Shown: positions 1 through 10,300 of the stretch, piece after piece
Layout: each line of letters opens with the position of its first letter
Position numbering within the stretch: the stretch's first letter is position 1
Program-made: the position numbers and the translations under genes
Assembly: GCA_023436305.1 (NCBI GenBank)
Contig: JAEZJQ010000077.1
Span: 1-57,644, forward strand
Source of the DNA: Bacillota bacterium
Lineage (GTDB): Bacteria; Bacillota; UBA4882; UBA8346
Reading direction: 5' to 3'
DNA length: 57,644 nt
The notes under the pieces: generated by a model
Seen by the model: the letters and a program-made list of their open reading frames with translations, nothing else
Database searches by the model: none
Told to the model about the DNA's origin: nothing

Positions 1-3000
1 CCGGTTTTTGAGCGAATGCCAATCCTGGCCGCTTCTCTTTCGGAGTCAGATATTTGAGGATTCCGTAACCGATTCCCCGGTTGGGAATCCGCCGCAATGA
101 TTCCTTAACGGATTTTATGACATAGGAGAGATCCTCGGTTTTTTTCAGGTCCAATATTACTGGATACATGGAAGTAAACCATCCTACCGTCCGGTTAATA
201 TCTATACCTTCCAATATTTGTTCCCTACCGTGTCCTTCCAAATTCAGTAATACTTGGTTGACTCCGGTCCATTCTTTGATCGAAAGACCTAACGCCGTCA
301 ATAATATATCGTTAATTTCCGTGTTGTAAGCCCGGTTCACTTGTTTAAGCAGTTTCCCAGTCTCCTCTACAGTCAACTCAATCTGGAAATCTTCACTGTC
401 TTTGTTCCTGCTATCGATGGCGGCTTCATCCAACGGAAGCTCAAGAATTTCTTCCTTATCCAGCTTCCCCCAATAAGGCATTTCCTGAAGCAATTCCTGG
501 CTGGTTGCATATTCCCTTAACCGGGAGGCCCAATCCTTAAACGAAGAAGTTTTGCTTTGGAATCTGATTTCTTTGTTGTTTAGTGCTTGTTCGTATCCTA
601 TCGTAAAATCCTCCAGTAAAATTCGCCAGGATACTCCATCCACTACCAGATGGTGAATCACAATCCCTAAATAATCTCCTTCATTAGTTTTAAACAGTTT
701 GATTTTTACCAAAGGACCTTTTGCAAGGTCAAACCCTTGATGAAGTTGATTCATCTCTTCTTCGATGTGTTCCTTAAATTCCGGTTCCCCAGTCAGATCT
801 GTTTCCTCAATGGTAAATAAGTCTCCTTCGTCTAACCCCCGGATATATTGACTTACCCTATTCCCACCAGTCCCGTATATCATCCTTAACGCGTCATGAT
901 GTTCCAATATCTTTACAAATACTTCCTTGACCGAACTTTTATCAAACTCATTCCGATTGTATAGCACTGCCGCTTGATTGAAGTGGTGCGGATTCACCAC
1001 TTTCTGTTCAAAAAACCATTCTTGGATTGGGGTGAGTTCGATTTCACCTGTAACAATACCCTGCTCAATCTCATCATCCTGTTCCCGATGGACATGGTGT
1101 TTTATTTCTTTAATATTATGATATTTAAACAAGTCTTTTATTTCCAGGTTCAATTGATGTTTCTTTAGCCGGGCGATGATCTGAATCGCTTTTATCGAGT
1201 CACCACCCAACTCAAAGAAATTAGCGTTAGTTCCTACCTGCTCGACTCCTAATACTTCCCCCCATACTTCCACTAGTCGGGCTTCGATCTCATCAGCCGG
1301 CGCTTCATACTCAAGTTCGGTTTTCATCATCCCCTCGGGCTCCGGCAAGACTTTAGTGTCGATCTTGCCGTTTTGATTCATCGGTAGTTCTTCTAGTTGT
1401 ACAAAGTAGGACGGGATCATGTATTCCGGCAAGGCTCGTCCTAAATAATCCCGGACTTCACCTATGGTTAATTCCTGTTCGGCTACAATGTAAGCGCAGA
1501 GGTATTTTGCGCCGGATTCTCCGGTAATGCCGGTTTGATGATCTTTGGCAATTACGATCGCTTCCTTGATCTTTGCATGGCTTAATAACTGGCTCTCAAT
1601 CTCACCTAATTCGATTCGAAATCCTCTGATCTTCACTTGATGGTCGATACGCCCTAAAAATTCGATGTTGCCGTCCGGCAACCAGCGAGCCAAATCTCCA
1701 GTCCGGTACATCCTCTCCCCCGGTTCAAAGGGGTTCGGTTCAAATTTCTCTTGCGTCAGTTCTGGCCGCTTGAGATATCCTCTCGCCAGTCCGTCCCCGG
1801 AAACGTACAGCTCTCCTGGAATCCCTATCGGTTGTAAGCTTTTGTTCTTATCCAATATGTATATTCTTGTATTTAAAATCGGTGAACCAATCGGAACCGA
1901 TTTTAAATTCAAATCTTGTTCGCCATACTTCCAAATCGTTGCACAAATAGTAGTCTCCGTAGGGCCATAAGCATTAAAATATTGTACCTTATCCTTCCAT
2001 TGGTTAAATAAGTCAATACTAATCACTGACCCGGCCGTTATTAATTTGACTAAAGTTGAAATTCGATTCGGGTCTAAATTTACCAGATACGGGGGCGGTA
2101 ATGTAGCCACAGTTATTTCATTATTATTCAAATATTCTTCAAATCCCCTAATGTCCTTGATAGTATTCTGGTGAGGAATATAGAGTGATAAACCTGCTAA
2201 CAACCCCATAAAGATTTCCCAAACTGAAGCATCAAAAGAAATCGTTGAAAATTGTAGAACCCTGTCGCCATGAGTGATCTTCAAACTCTCTCGAAAGAAC
2301 TTATTTATATTTAATATACCTCGATGCTCAAGTAAGACTCCTTTGGGTACTCCAGTCGTTCCGGAAGTATAAATAACGTAGGCTAAATCAGTTGGTTTCG
2401 TTATGCATTTAATATTCGTATACTTTCCTTTGTATAAATCATTTGATTTCAGTTCAATTATTTCAATGGTAATATCAGGGTCCAGTTTTCCCGTTAACTC
2501 CGTTTGGGTTAATAAAAATTTCGTCCCGCTATCTTTTAGCATAAACTCGATCCGTTCTTTCGGATACTCCGGATCAATCGGTAAATAAGCGCCTCCGGCT
2601 TTCAGGATACCCATTATCCCGATGATCATCTCGAGTGACCGTTCGCTCATAAGCCCTACGATATTATCCGGTCCCACGCCCTTACTCCGTAAACAATGGG
2701 CCAGTTGATTCGCTTTCTGGTTTAACTCCCGGTAAGTCAACTGTTCTGTTTCATATACCACCGCGATATTATTTGGAGTTTGTTTTACTTGTTCTTCAAA
2801 CAGCCCCTGAATCGTTTTCTCTTTCGGATATTCGGCGGCGGTGTCGTTGAACTCGTATAGCAACTGCCGTTTTTCCCGCTCAGTGAGCATTTCCATTTCC
2901 GCTAAACTTTGAACGGGATTAACCGCTATTTCCCGTAATATCTTTTGATAGTGCCCGGCGAATCTTTGGATTGTTTCTTGGGTAAATAGTTTGCTGCAAT

Positions 3001-6000
3001 ATTCCAGATTGAAACAAATTCCATCCGCTAACTCTTCCCCTAATAATGTCAGATCAAATTTGGCGATCCGGTTCTCATACTCATAGGGTTTAAATTGGAG
3101 CCCCGGGATTTCTAACGGTTTCAGTTCCATGTTCTGTAACGCAAACATCACATCAAATAACGGGTTTCGGCTGAGATCCCTTACGACTTGCACTTTTTCC
3201 ACCAGTTCTTCAAACTGGTAAGCTTGATGTTCGTGAGCTTCGATGGCGCACCGTTTCACATCCTCTAAAAACTCTAAAAAACTCTTGGTTCCAACCGGAT
3301 AATTCCTTATCGCCAATGTATTGACAAACATTCCAATGATGTTTTGCAAGTCGGCGTGGGACCGTCCGGCTACCGGTGACCCGATGATAATATCTTCCTG
3401 CCCGGTATACCTTGATAACACTAGGTTAAATCCTGCCAATAAAATCATATATAAGGTGGTATTGGTCCGCTGCGCTAATTCCTTAAGTCCCCAGGTTAGC
3501 TCTGCTTCAATCGTAAACTCAAAACGATTCCCTTCAGAACTTTGAAATGCCGGCCGCGGGTAATCCAAGGGAAGGTTCAATACCGGAAGCTCTCCCTGGA
3601 ATCTCTCCACCCAGTAACTTTCCGCCTGCTTTAATTTATCGGTTTTGGCCATCTCATTTTGCCATACCGCATAGTCTTTGTATTGGATCTGCAGTGGCAA
3701 CAGCTCTTTTCCTTGATATGTTTCTGCCAATTCCCGAATCAGTATCCCGAGCGAAATTCCGTCGGAGATGATATGATGCATATCAAACATTAATATATGT
3801 TCGTTTATGCCGCTGCTTACTAGTCTGATCCTTAATAAGGGAGCTTTATTCAGGTCGAATGGTTTAACAAATTTGGCCATGACTTGGTTAATTTTGGTTC
3901 TTTCTGCTTCACAATATTCAATTGTGAATTCTACTGCCGGCAATATCCGTTGAACCGGTTCGCCATTGATAAACTCAAAACAGGTCCGTAATGATTCATG
4001 CCGGTTGATTAATTTTTGGAATGCCCTTTCCAAGGCAAATTTATCTAATTCTCCTTCGACTATCAACATTGTAGGCATATTGTAAGTGATAGAATCACTT
4101 TCAAATTGGTCGAGCAATAGTAACCGTTTCTGGGCTGAGGAGACCGGGTAATATTCCCGCATCTCAACCGGTTCGATGACCGTATAAATTTCCTGGCGAG
4201 CTTGAGCGATGTATCTTGCCAATTCTCTGATGGTCGGTTTCTGGAATATTTCCCGCAATGGTACTTCCACGTTACAGGTCTGGTGAATCTTTGACGCCAG
4301 GATGGTGGCTTTCAATGAATGTCCGCCTAACTCAAAAAAGTTATTATTGACTCCTATCCGTTCAATCCCTAATACTTCCCGCCATACTTCCGCCAGCCGA
4401 GCTTCGATCTCATCGGCCGGCGCTTCATATTCAGTCCCAGTCTTCATCATTCCCTCGAGTTTAGGCAGCGCTTTCCGGTCAATCTTGCCATTTCGGTTTA
4501 ACGGCAGTTTTTCGAGTTGTACAAAGTAAGACGGAATCATGTATTCCGGCAAGGATTGTCCTAAATATTCCCGGAGTTCGCTTACCGTTAGTTCCTGTTC
4601 GGCTACGATATAGGCGCAGAGATATTTTATACCAGCTTCTACGGTGGCGCTGGTTTTTTGACTCTCTTTGGCGACTACGACCGCTTCCATGATCGTTTCA
4701 TAGGCTAACAACCGGCTTTCAATCTCGCCTAACTCAATACGGAATCCTCTAATCTTCACCTGATGGTCGATGCGCCCTAAAAATTCGATGTTCCCGTCCG
4801 GCAACCAGCGGGCCAAATCCCCGGTCCGGTACATCCTCTCCCCCGGTTCAAAGGGATTCGGGACGAATTTCTCTTCTGTTAATTCCTTTAAATTTCTATA
4901 CCCGCGCGCTAACCCGCTCCCACCCAAACATAGTTCTCCTGCAATACCAATTGGCAATAATTTGTTGGATCTATCAATCACATAAGCCTTTATATTTGAT
5001 AGCGGTTTACCTATTGGTACATTCGCTTGGTCTCCCAAATCGGATAGTGAATATTTAGTCGCATAGACGGTTGATTCAGTCGGCCCGTATAAATTTTCAA
5101 AGATTACTTTTTTGGTTCGTTGATAAAATTTATTTACCAATTCTCGTGAGATAGCTTCTCCAGCGACAAATACATATCTAAGTTTATTTAGTATTTCTAT
5201 ATCATCATCCCTTAAAAAAACAAGAAAAACTTGCAGCATTGAGGGGACAAAATTTATATGAGTGATATTGTTTTTGGCGATTGACTCAAGTATAGCTTGA
5301 GGATCTCTTTCTGCGCCTTGTTTAAGAATAACTAATCTACCATTCTCAATAAACCAACCAAATAGCTCCGCTACCGATACATCAAAAGTATAAGTCGTTT
5401 TTAATAAATAGGCATCATTTTCATGTAAAGGATATAACTTATGTAAAAATAATAATGTATTTATCACATTTATGTGTTCAATCAATACTCCCTTCGGTTT
5501 CCCGGTAGAGCCGGAAGTATAAATCACATAAGCCAAATTACGGACTGTATTTCTTGGCGTACCTTCTAAATTGGAATCGTTTTGGCTATATATTTTCTCC
5601 TCTTTTAAATCAATTTTGGTAATCCCACTAATAGAATCACCCTTATTGGCAAACTCTGTCAAAGTTAAGAGGATAGTTGATTTACTATCTTCGAGCATAT
5701 ACTTGATCCGTTCTTCCGGATACTCCGGATCAATCGGTAAATAAGATCCTCCTGCTTTCAGGATACCCATTATCCCGATGATCATCTCGAATGACCGCTC
5801 AACCATAATCCCCACGATATTTTCCGGTCCCACACCTTTACTCCGCAAGCCGTGGGCCAGTTGGTTCGCTCTCCGGTTTAATTCCCAGTAGCTCAACTTT
5901 TGATTTTCATATACCATCGCAATATTCTCCGGGGTCCGTTCGACTTGTTCTTCAAATAACTCCTGAATCGTCTTCTCTTTCGGATGATCTGATGCAGTAT

Positions 6001-7366
6001 CATTGAATTCGACCAATATTTGCCTTCGTTCTTCTTTGGTTAAGATCTCTATAGCCGCTAATTGGATTTCCGGATCCTCTACAATTTGACGAATAACATT
6101 AATAAAATGATTCCTTATTTTATTTATAAAGTATTCTGAGTACATCTCTTCGTTGTATTTAAAACATATATAATACTCCTCTATTTCGGGTAATATTATA
6201 ATGTTAAAGTTATAGTTCGTTTGTTCAAAAAAGTCGATCCTTTCAATTTTAAACTCATGGAATAAATTGTTAATTTTTTCATTATCCAGAGGATAGTTTT
6301 CGAAAACAATAATGTGGTCAATCAATTCATTTTTAAGTTGGGAATTAGACTGAATTTGCGCTAACGACAAATAGGTAAATTTTTCAGATAATAAGGCATT
6401 ATCTTGAATCTGCCTAATAAGTTCAATAAAATTTCGGATTTGATTGTTCTTAACTCTAACAGGTATTGTATTGATAAACAAACCCACTGCGCTTTCGATT
6501 CCGAGAATCTCCGACGGTCTTCCTGATACAACCGCCCCAAATACTACATCTTCGGTATTATTATATTTTTGTAATAAAATACCCCAGATGGTTTGAAAAA
6601 TTGTATTGATAGTCACATTATGCTTACGGGCAATATTTATCAATTTGGTGGTAGTTTCTTTATTAAGTTGGAATTTTAAATTTTTTTGCTGGTATATCTT
6701 CTTTTTAATCTTAATACTATCTTTCGGCAAGATTATTTTTTGTTCATAATTATCAAGATATTCTCGCCAATATGCATACCCTTCTTCTAAATTTTGTTTT
6801 TTCAGCCATTTAATATAATTATAATATGGACATGTTTCAGTTAAATATAAGACCTCATTCTTTTTAATCGTTTGATAAATATAAAAGAAATCGTTGATAA
6901 CGATCCCCAGACTCCAACCATCCATCAAGATGTGATGATAACTCCAAATGATCTTATGATTTATCGGTCCTGTTTTTAAGACGGTTACCCGGATTAAAGT
7001 GTCTTCGGATAAATTAAAACCCTTTTGTTTCTCTTGCTCTTGATATCTTTCGATATAGTTTTCCCTGACTCTCTCTGTCATGCTTGATATATCTTCAAAA
7101 TAAATTTGGATCTTTCTTTCCTGTAAAACCACTTGCATTGGTTTATTAATTTCTTCATGGATAAACACGGTTCGAAAGATTGCGTACTTTTCAATTAAAG
7201 CATTCCAGGCATCTTCAATTGTCTGAACATCGATCTCGCCAATGGTATCATAGGATATTAATTGATAATAGGCATTGGACTCTTTATCCATAATGGCATG
7301 GAAAAGCATCCCTTCCTGCATTGGGGATAATTGATATATTTGCTGAACTTCCATATCATTATGCAC
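1..7366 (-). CDS. NRPS, partial: C-A-PCP-C-A-PCP-E (continues past window edge)
   Basis: The open frame runs without a stop from a GTG at 7366 to the window edge (about 2455 codons). Read from the sequence, the domains are: C1 (start motif SPMQEGMLFH, HHILMDG near residue 142), A1 (SGSTGKPKG near 622), PCP1 (GGHSL, Ser near 1016), C2 (HHIISDG near 1197), A2 (SGTTGVPKG near 1670), PCP2 (GGDSI, Ser near 2056) and an epimerisation domain (HHLVVDG near 2237, RTVGWFTSMYPV, GIGYGILKYL) cut by the edge. Aligned with GrsA, the A2 pocket reads DAWTIAAICK, identical to the GrsA phenylalanine code, so A2 plus E should give D-Phe. The A1 pocket reads DVANFALVYK, which I cannot assign. C1 has the look of a DCL domain, as expected after the epimerase that ends the upstream gene. 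The gene starts 10 bases after that gene's stop. No thioesterase is visible; it should lie to the left. Confidence 0.93.
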   Translation of the reverse strand, partial: MHNDMEVQQIYQLSPMQEGMLFHAIMDKESNAYYQLISYDTIGEIDVQTIEDAWNALIEKYAIFRTVFIHEEINKPMQVVLQERKIQIYFEDISSMTERVRENYIERYQEQEKQKGFNLSEDTLIRVTVLKTGPINHKIIWSYHHILMDGWSLGIVINDFFYIYQTIKKNEVLYLTETCPYYNYIKWLKKQNLEEGYAYWREYLDNYEQKIILPKDSIKIKKKIYQQKNLKFQLNKETTTKLINIARKHNVTINTIFQTIWGILLQKYNNTEDVVFGAVVSGRPSEILGIESAVGLFINTIPVRVKNNQIRNFIELIRQIQDNALLSEKFTYLSLAQIQSNSQLKNELIDHIIVFENYPLDNEKINNLFHEFKIERIDFFEQTNYNFNIIILPEIEEYYICFKYNEEMYSEYFINKIRNHFINVIRQIVEDPEIQLAAIEILTKEERRQILVEFNDTASDHPKEKTIQELFEEQVERTPENIAMVYENQKLSYWELNRRANQLAHGLRSKGVGPENIVGIMVERSFEMIIGIMGILKAGGSYLPIDPEYPEERIKYMLEDSKSTILLTLTEFANKGDSISGITKIDLKEEKIYSQNDSNLEGTPRNTVRNLAYVIYTSGSTGKPKGVLIEHINVINTLLFLHKLYPLHENDAYLLKTTYTFDVSVAELFGWFIENGRLVILKQGAERDPQAILESIAKNNITHINFVPSMLQVFLVFLRDDDIEILNKLRYVFVAGEAISRELVNKFYQRTKKVIFENLYGPTESTVYATKYSLSDLGDQANVPIGKPLSNIKAYVIDRSNKLLPIGIAGELCLGGSGLARGYRNLKELTEEKFVPNPFEPGERMYRTGDLARWLPDGNIEFLGRIDHQVKIRGFRIELGEIESRLLAYETIMEAVVVAKESQKTSATVEAGIKYLCAYIVAEQELTVSELREYLGQSLPEYMIPSYFVQLEKLPLNRNGKIDRKALPKLEGMMKTGTEYEAPADEIEARLAEVWREVLGIERIGVNNNFFELGGHSLKATILASKIHQTCNVEVPLREIFQKPTIRELARYIAQARQEIYTVIEPVEMREYYPVSSAQKRLLLLDQFESDSITYNMPTMLIVEGELDKFALERAFQKLINRHESLRTCFEFINGEPVQRILPAVEFTIEYCEAERTKINQVMAKFVKPFDLNKAPLLRIRLVSSGINEHILMFDMHHIISDGISLGILIRELAETYQGKELLPLQIQYKDYAVWQNEMAKTDKLKQAESYWVERFQGELPVLNLPLDYPRPAFQSSEGNRFEFTIEAELTWGLKELAQRTNTTLYMILLAGFNLVLSRYTGQEDIIIGSPVAGRSHADLQNIIGMFVNTLAIRNYPVGTKSFLEFLEDVKRCAIEAHEHQAYQFEELVEKVQVVRDLSRNPLFDVMFALQNMELKPLEIPGLQFKPYEYENRIAKFDLTLLGEELADGICFNLEYCSKLFTQETIQRFAGHYQKILREIAVNPVQSLAEMEMLTEREKRQLLYEFNDTAAEYPKEKTIQGLFEEQVKQTPNNIAVVYETEQLTYRELNQKANQLAHCLRSKGVGPDNIVGLMSERSLEMIIGIMGILKAGGAYLPIDPEYPKERIEFMLKDSGTKFLLTQTELTGKLDPDITIEIIELKSNDLYKGKYTNIKCITKPTDLAYVIYTSGTTGVPKGVLLEHRGILNINKFFRESLKITHGDRVLQFSTISFDASVWEIFMGLLAGLSLYIPHQNTIKDIRGFEEYLNNNEITVATLPPPYLVNLDPNRISTLVKLITAGSVISIDLFNQWKDKVQYFNAYGPTETTICATIWKYGEQDLNLKSVPIGSPILNTRIYILDKNKSLQPIGIPGELYVSGDGLARGYLKRPELTQEKFEPNPFEPGERMYRTGDLARWLPDGNIEFLGRIDHQVKIRGFRIELGEIESQLLSHAKIKEAIVIAKDHQTGITGESGAKYLCAYIVAEQELTIGEVRDYLGRALPEYMIPSYFVQLEELPMNQNGKIDTKVLPEPEGMMKTELEYEAPADEIEARLVEVWGEVLGVEQVGTNANFFELGGDSIKAIQIIARLKKHQLNLEIKDLFKYHNIKEIKHHVHREQDDEIEQGIVTGEIELTPIQEWFFEQKVVNPHHFNQAAVLYNRNEFDKSSVKEVFVKILEHHDALRMIYGTGGNRVSQYIRGLDEGDLFTIEETDLTGEPEFKEHIEEEMNQLHQGFDLAKGPLVKIKLFKTNEGDYLGIVIHHLVVDGVSWRILLEDFTIGYEQALNNKEIRFQSKTSSFKDWASRLREYATSQELLQEMPYWGKLDKEEILELPLDEAAIDSRNKDSEDFQIELTVEETGKLLKQVNRAYNTEINDILLTALGLSIKEWTGVNQVLLNLEGHGREQILEGIDINRTVGWFTSMYPVILDLKKTEDLSYVIKSVKESLRRIPNRGIGYGILKYLTPKEKRPGLAFAQKP

Positions 7367-7372
7367 TATGAA

Positions 7373-7378
7373 TTCCTC
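7373..7378 (-). promoter_or_regulatory. Ribosome binding site GAGGAA that decides the GTG start
   Basis: GAGGAA overlaps the stop of the upstream PKS/NRPS gene and sits 6 bases before the GTG at 7366. The ATG at 7354 is 18 bases away, which is too far. An ATG at 7380 in the stop overlap reads only four codons before a stop. The GTG is therefore the best start, and it keeps the short N-terminal docking segment before the C1 domain. Confidence 0.6.
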
Positions 7379-10300
7379 ATTTCTTTTTTAATTTGTTAAT
7401 AGCTGCGAATATGCTGTTAAGCTCTTCAATGTTCAGATCATCATTTTCAAAATCAGAAGGCGTTAACTCCTTGTCTCCCTTACCAATACAATGTTCAATG
7501 ATATCTAAAAGTGCAGCGCGAAAATTATGAACTAATTCAGCAATAGTTGTTTCGTGATATTCATGAGTACTATAATCAACTGTAAAGACCAATTCATTAT
7601 TGACGATCATCCCGTTAATATCGATTGGCAGCTTGAGCTTATTTAGCTTGGGGCTTATATCTTCCCCTGTCGGTAATTTGGATAAGGCAAAGATTCGAGG
7701 ATGAGTATTCTGATCCAATTGTCCCAAGTAGTTGAAGCTTATTTCCGGTTTTAGCCGATAATTAATGTCTTGTTTATTCTCAGGTGCGGTCAAATATTTA
7801 AGAATACCATATCCAATCCCATGGGCAGGAATCCGCCTTAAACTTTCCTTAACATGCTTTATTGTAAAAGACAGTTTTTCATCCGGATTAATATCCAAAA
7901 CTACTGGATAAATTGAGGTAAACCAGCCAATCGTCCGAGTAATATTCATTTCGGGTATAATCTCTTCACGGCCGTGTCCTTCCATTTGAATTAATACTTT
8001 ACCCTCTCCGGCGACCTTTTTTACAGCCAAACCCAGCGCAGTTAATAAAATATCATTAATCTCCGTATTATAGACCGCATTTACTTGTTTAAGCAGTTTT
8101 TCAGTTTCAGCCGGAGATAATTTTAGATCGAAACACTGCCGCACGGCTTGTCCACGCCGGTCATTGAAAGTATTTTTGAACAATGCAGCCACTTCTTGCC
8201 TTTCGAGCTCTCCCCAATATTTCTTTTCCAGTAAAAATTTTTTGCTGTTGGCATATTGCTGAAGTTTCTCCGACCATTCCTTGAATGAATGGGTTTTCCA
8301 CGGCAGTATAATATCTTTGTTTTGTAAAACACTTAAATATCCAGTCATTAGATCTTCTACTAGAATTCTCCATGAGACCCCATCAATCACCAAATGATGA
8401 ATTACAATCAGCAAATGATCTCCGTCCTTTGTTTTAAATAATCCTAACTTGATTAAAGGCCCTCTGGCCAAATCAATATCCTTTTGCAATTGGTTGGCTT
8501 CCGCTTCCACTCTTTCTTCATAATCCGTTTCAGTGGCAAGATCAATCACTTTCATGTCATATAACCCATTTTCTATTCCCCGGTTATATTGAACTACCTT
8601 ATGGTCTTTTGAGGTTTGGTAAACCATTCGTAATGCATCATGGTGTTCTATAATTTTATCAAAAACCCGGGAAAGTATATTAGTCTCAAAACCTTCGTTT
8701 CGATACAAAACAATGGATTGGTTAAAATGGTGTTTTTCAGTGGCTCGTGACTCAAAAAACCATTTTTGAACCGGAGTTAGTCCAATCTCACCGGTGATCG
8801 CTTCCTGGCTTATTTTATTTTCTTGGTATGAAACACATTTCGTGAATAGTTCAATTGTTGGGTTTTTGAATAATTCTCGAACATTTGACTTTAACTGGTG
8901 ATTATAGAGTCTTGTGGTTACTTGAATTGCTTTGATAGAGTCGCCGCCAAGTTCAAAGAAATTTTCATTCACACTTATTTTTTCGATCCCTAGAACCTCT
9001 TGCCATATTTGAACCATTTGTTCTTCTAAGTCATTAGCTGGAGCCACATAATCCCGAACTCTGATGATACTTCCATCTGGTTTCGGCAGCCCTTTTCGGT
9101 CGATTTTTCCATTGGGTGTCAACGGTAGTTTTTCCAGCTTGACAAAATATGAGGGAATCATATAATCGGGCAAATTCGTTGCCAAATATTCCCGCAGTTC
9201 GGATAGTTTCATTTCTTCCTTGATTACAAGATAAGCGCATAGGTATTTATATCCTTGGGATTCAGTCTCAATTACTACCGCCTCTTTGATATTCCGGTGC
9301 CGCAATAATTGATTCTCAATTTCTCCCAATTCAATCCGGAATCCTCGAATCTTTACCTGGTAGTCGATCCGCCCTAAAAATTCGATGTTCCCGTCTGGCA
9401 ACCAGCGGGCCAAATCTCCGGTCCGATACATCCGTTTCCCAGGTTCAAAGGGGTTGAGTACGAATTTTTCCTGAGTCAACTCCGGCTGCTCAAGATAGCC
9501 TCTCGCCAGTCCGTCCCCGGAGATACATAATTCACCTACTACGCCGATAGGTTGACACTGATCGTGGTGATCTACAATGTAAATTCGGGTATTAGCGATG
9601 GGTGTCCCGATATTTACCCCGGTATCGGTAGTTAAATCTTTGACTGTTGACCAGATTGTGGTTTCGGTAGGCCCATACATGTTATATATTCTAGCTGAGG
9701 TTAATTTCCGGATTTCAATTACCAAACTCTCCGGTACTACTTCACCGCCAATCATAATCTCAGTCAAATGTTTTAAACAAGATCGATAATTATAATCAGC
9801 TAAAAACATTTGCATCCGTGACGGGGTGAGTTGAAGCATTTGAATTTTATGTTTGGTAATTAATTTGCTTAATAATTGAGGATTACTTTGTTCAGTTTCA
9901 GTGGCGATAATAATCCGTAATCCCCGGGTTAAGGATAGCAACGTTTCCAAGCCGAAAATGTCAAAAGAAATTGTGGTTAATACCAAGATTGTTTTACCGG
10001 TCCTAAATTTGATCCGGTCCGTAATTCCCCGAATAAAGTTATGGACGGAGCAGTGCTCGATCATGACTCCTTTGGGTTTTCCGGTGGAACCAGAAGTATA
10101 GATTACATACGCCAAATTACGGGTATTTCTTGGCGTACCTTCTAAATTGGAATCGTCTCGGCTATATATTTCCTCCTCTTTTAAATCAATTTTGGTAATC
10201 CCACTAATAGAATCACCCTTATGGGCAAATTCTTTTTGAGTTAGAAGAATAGCTGCTTTACTATCCTCAAGCATAAACTTGGTCCGTTCCTCCGGATACT

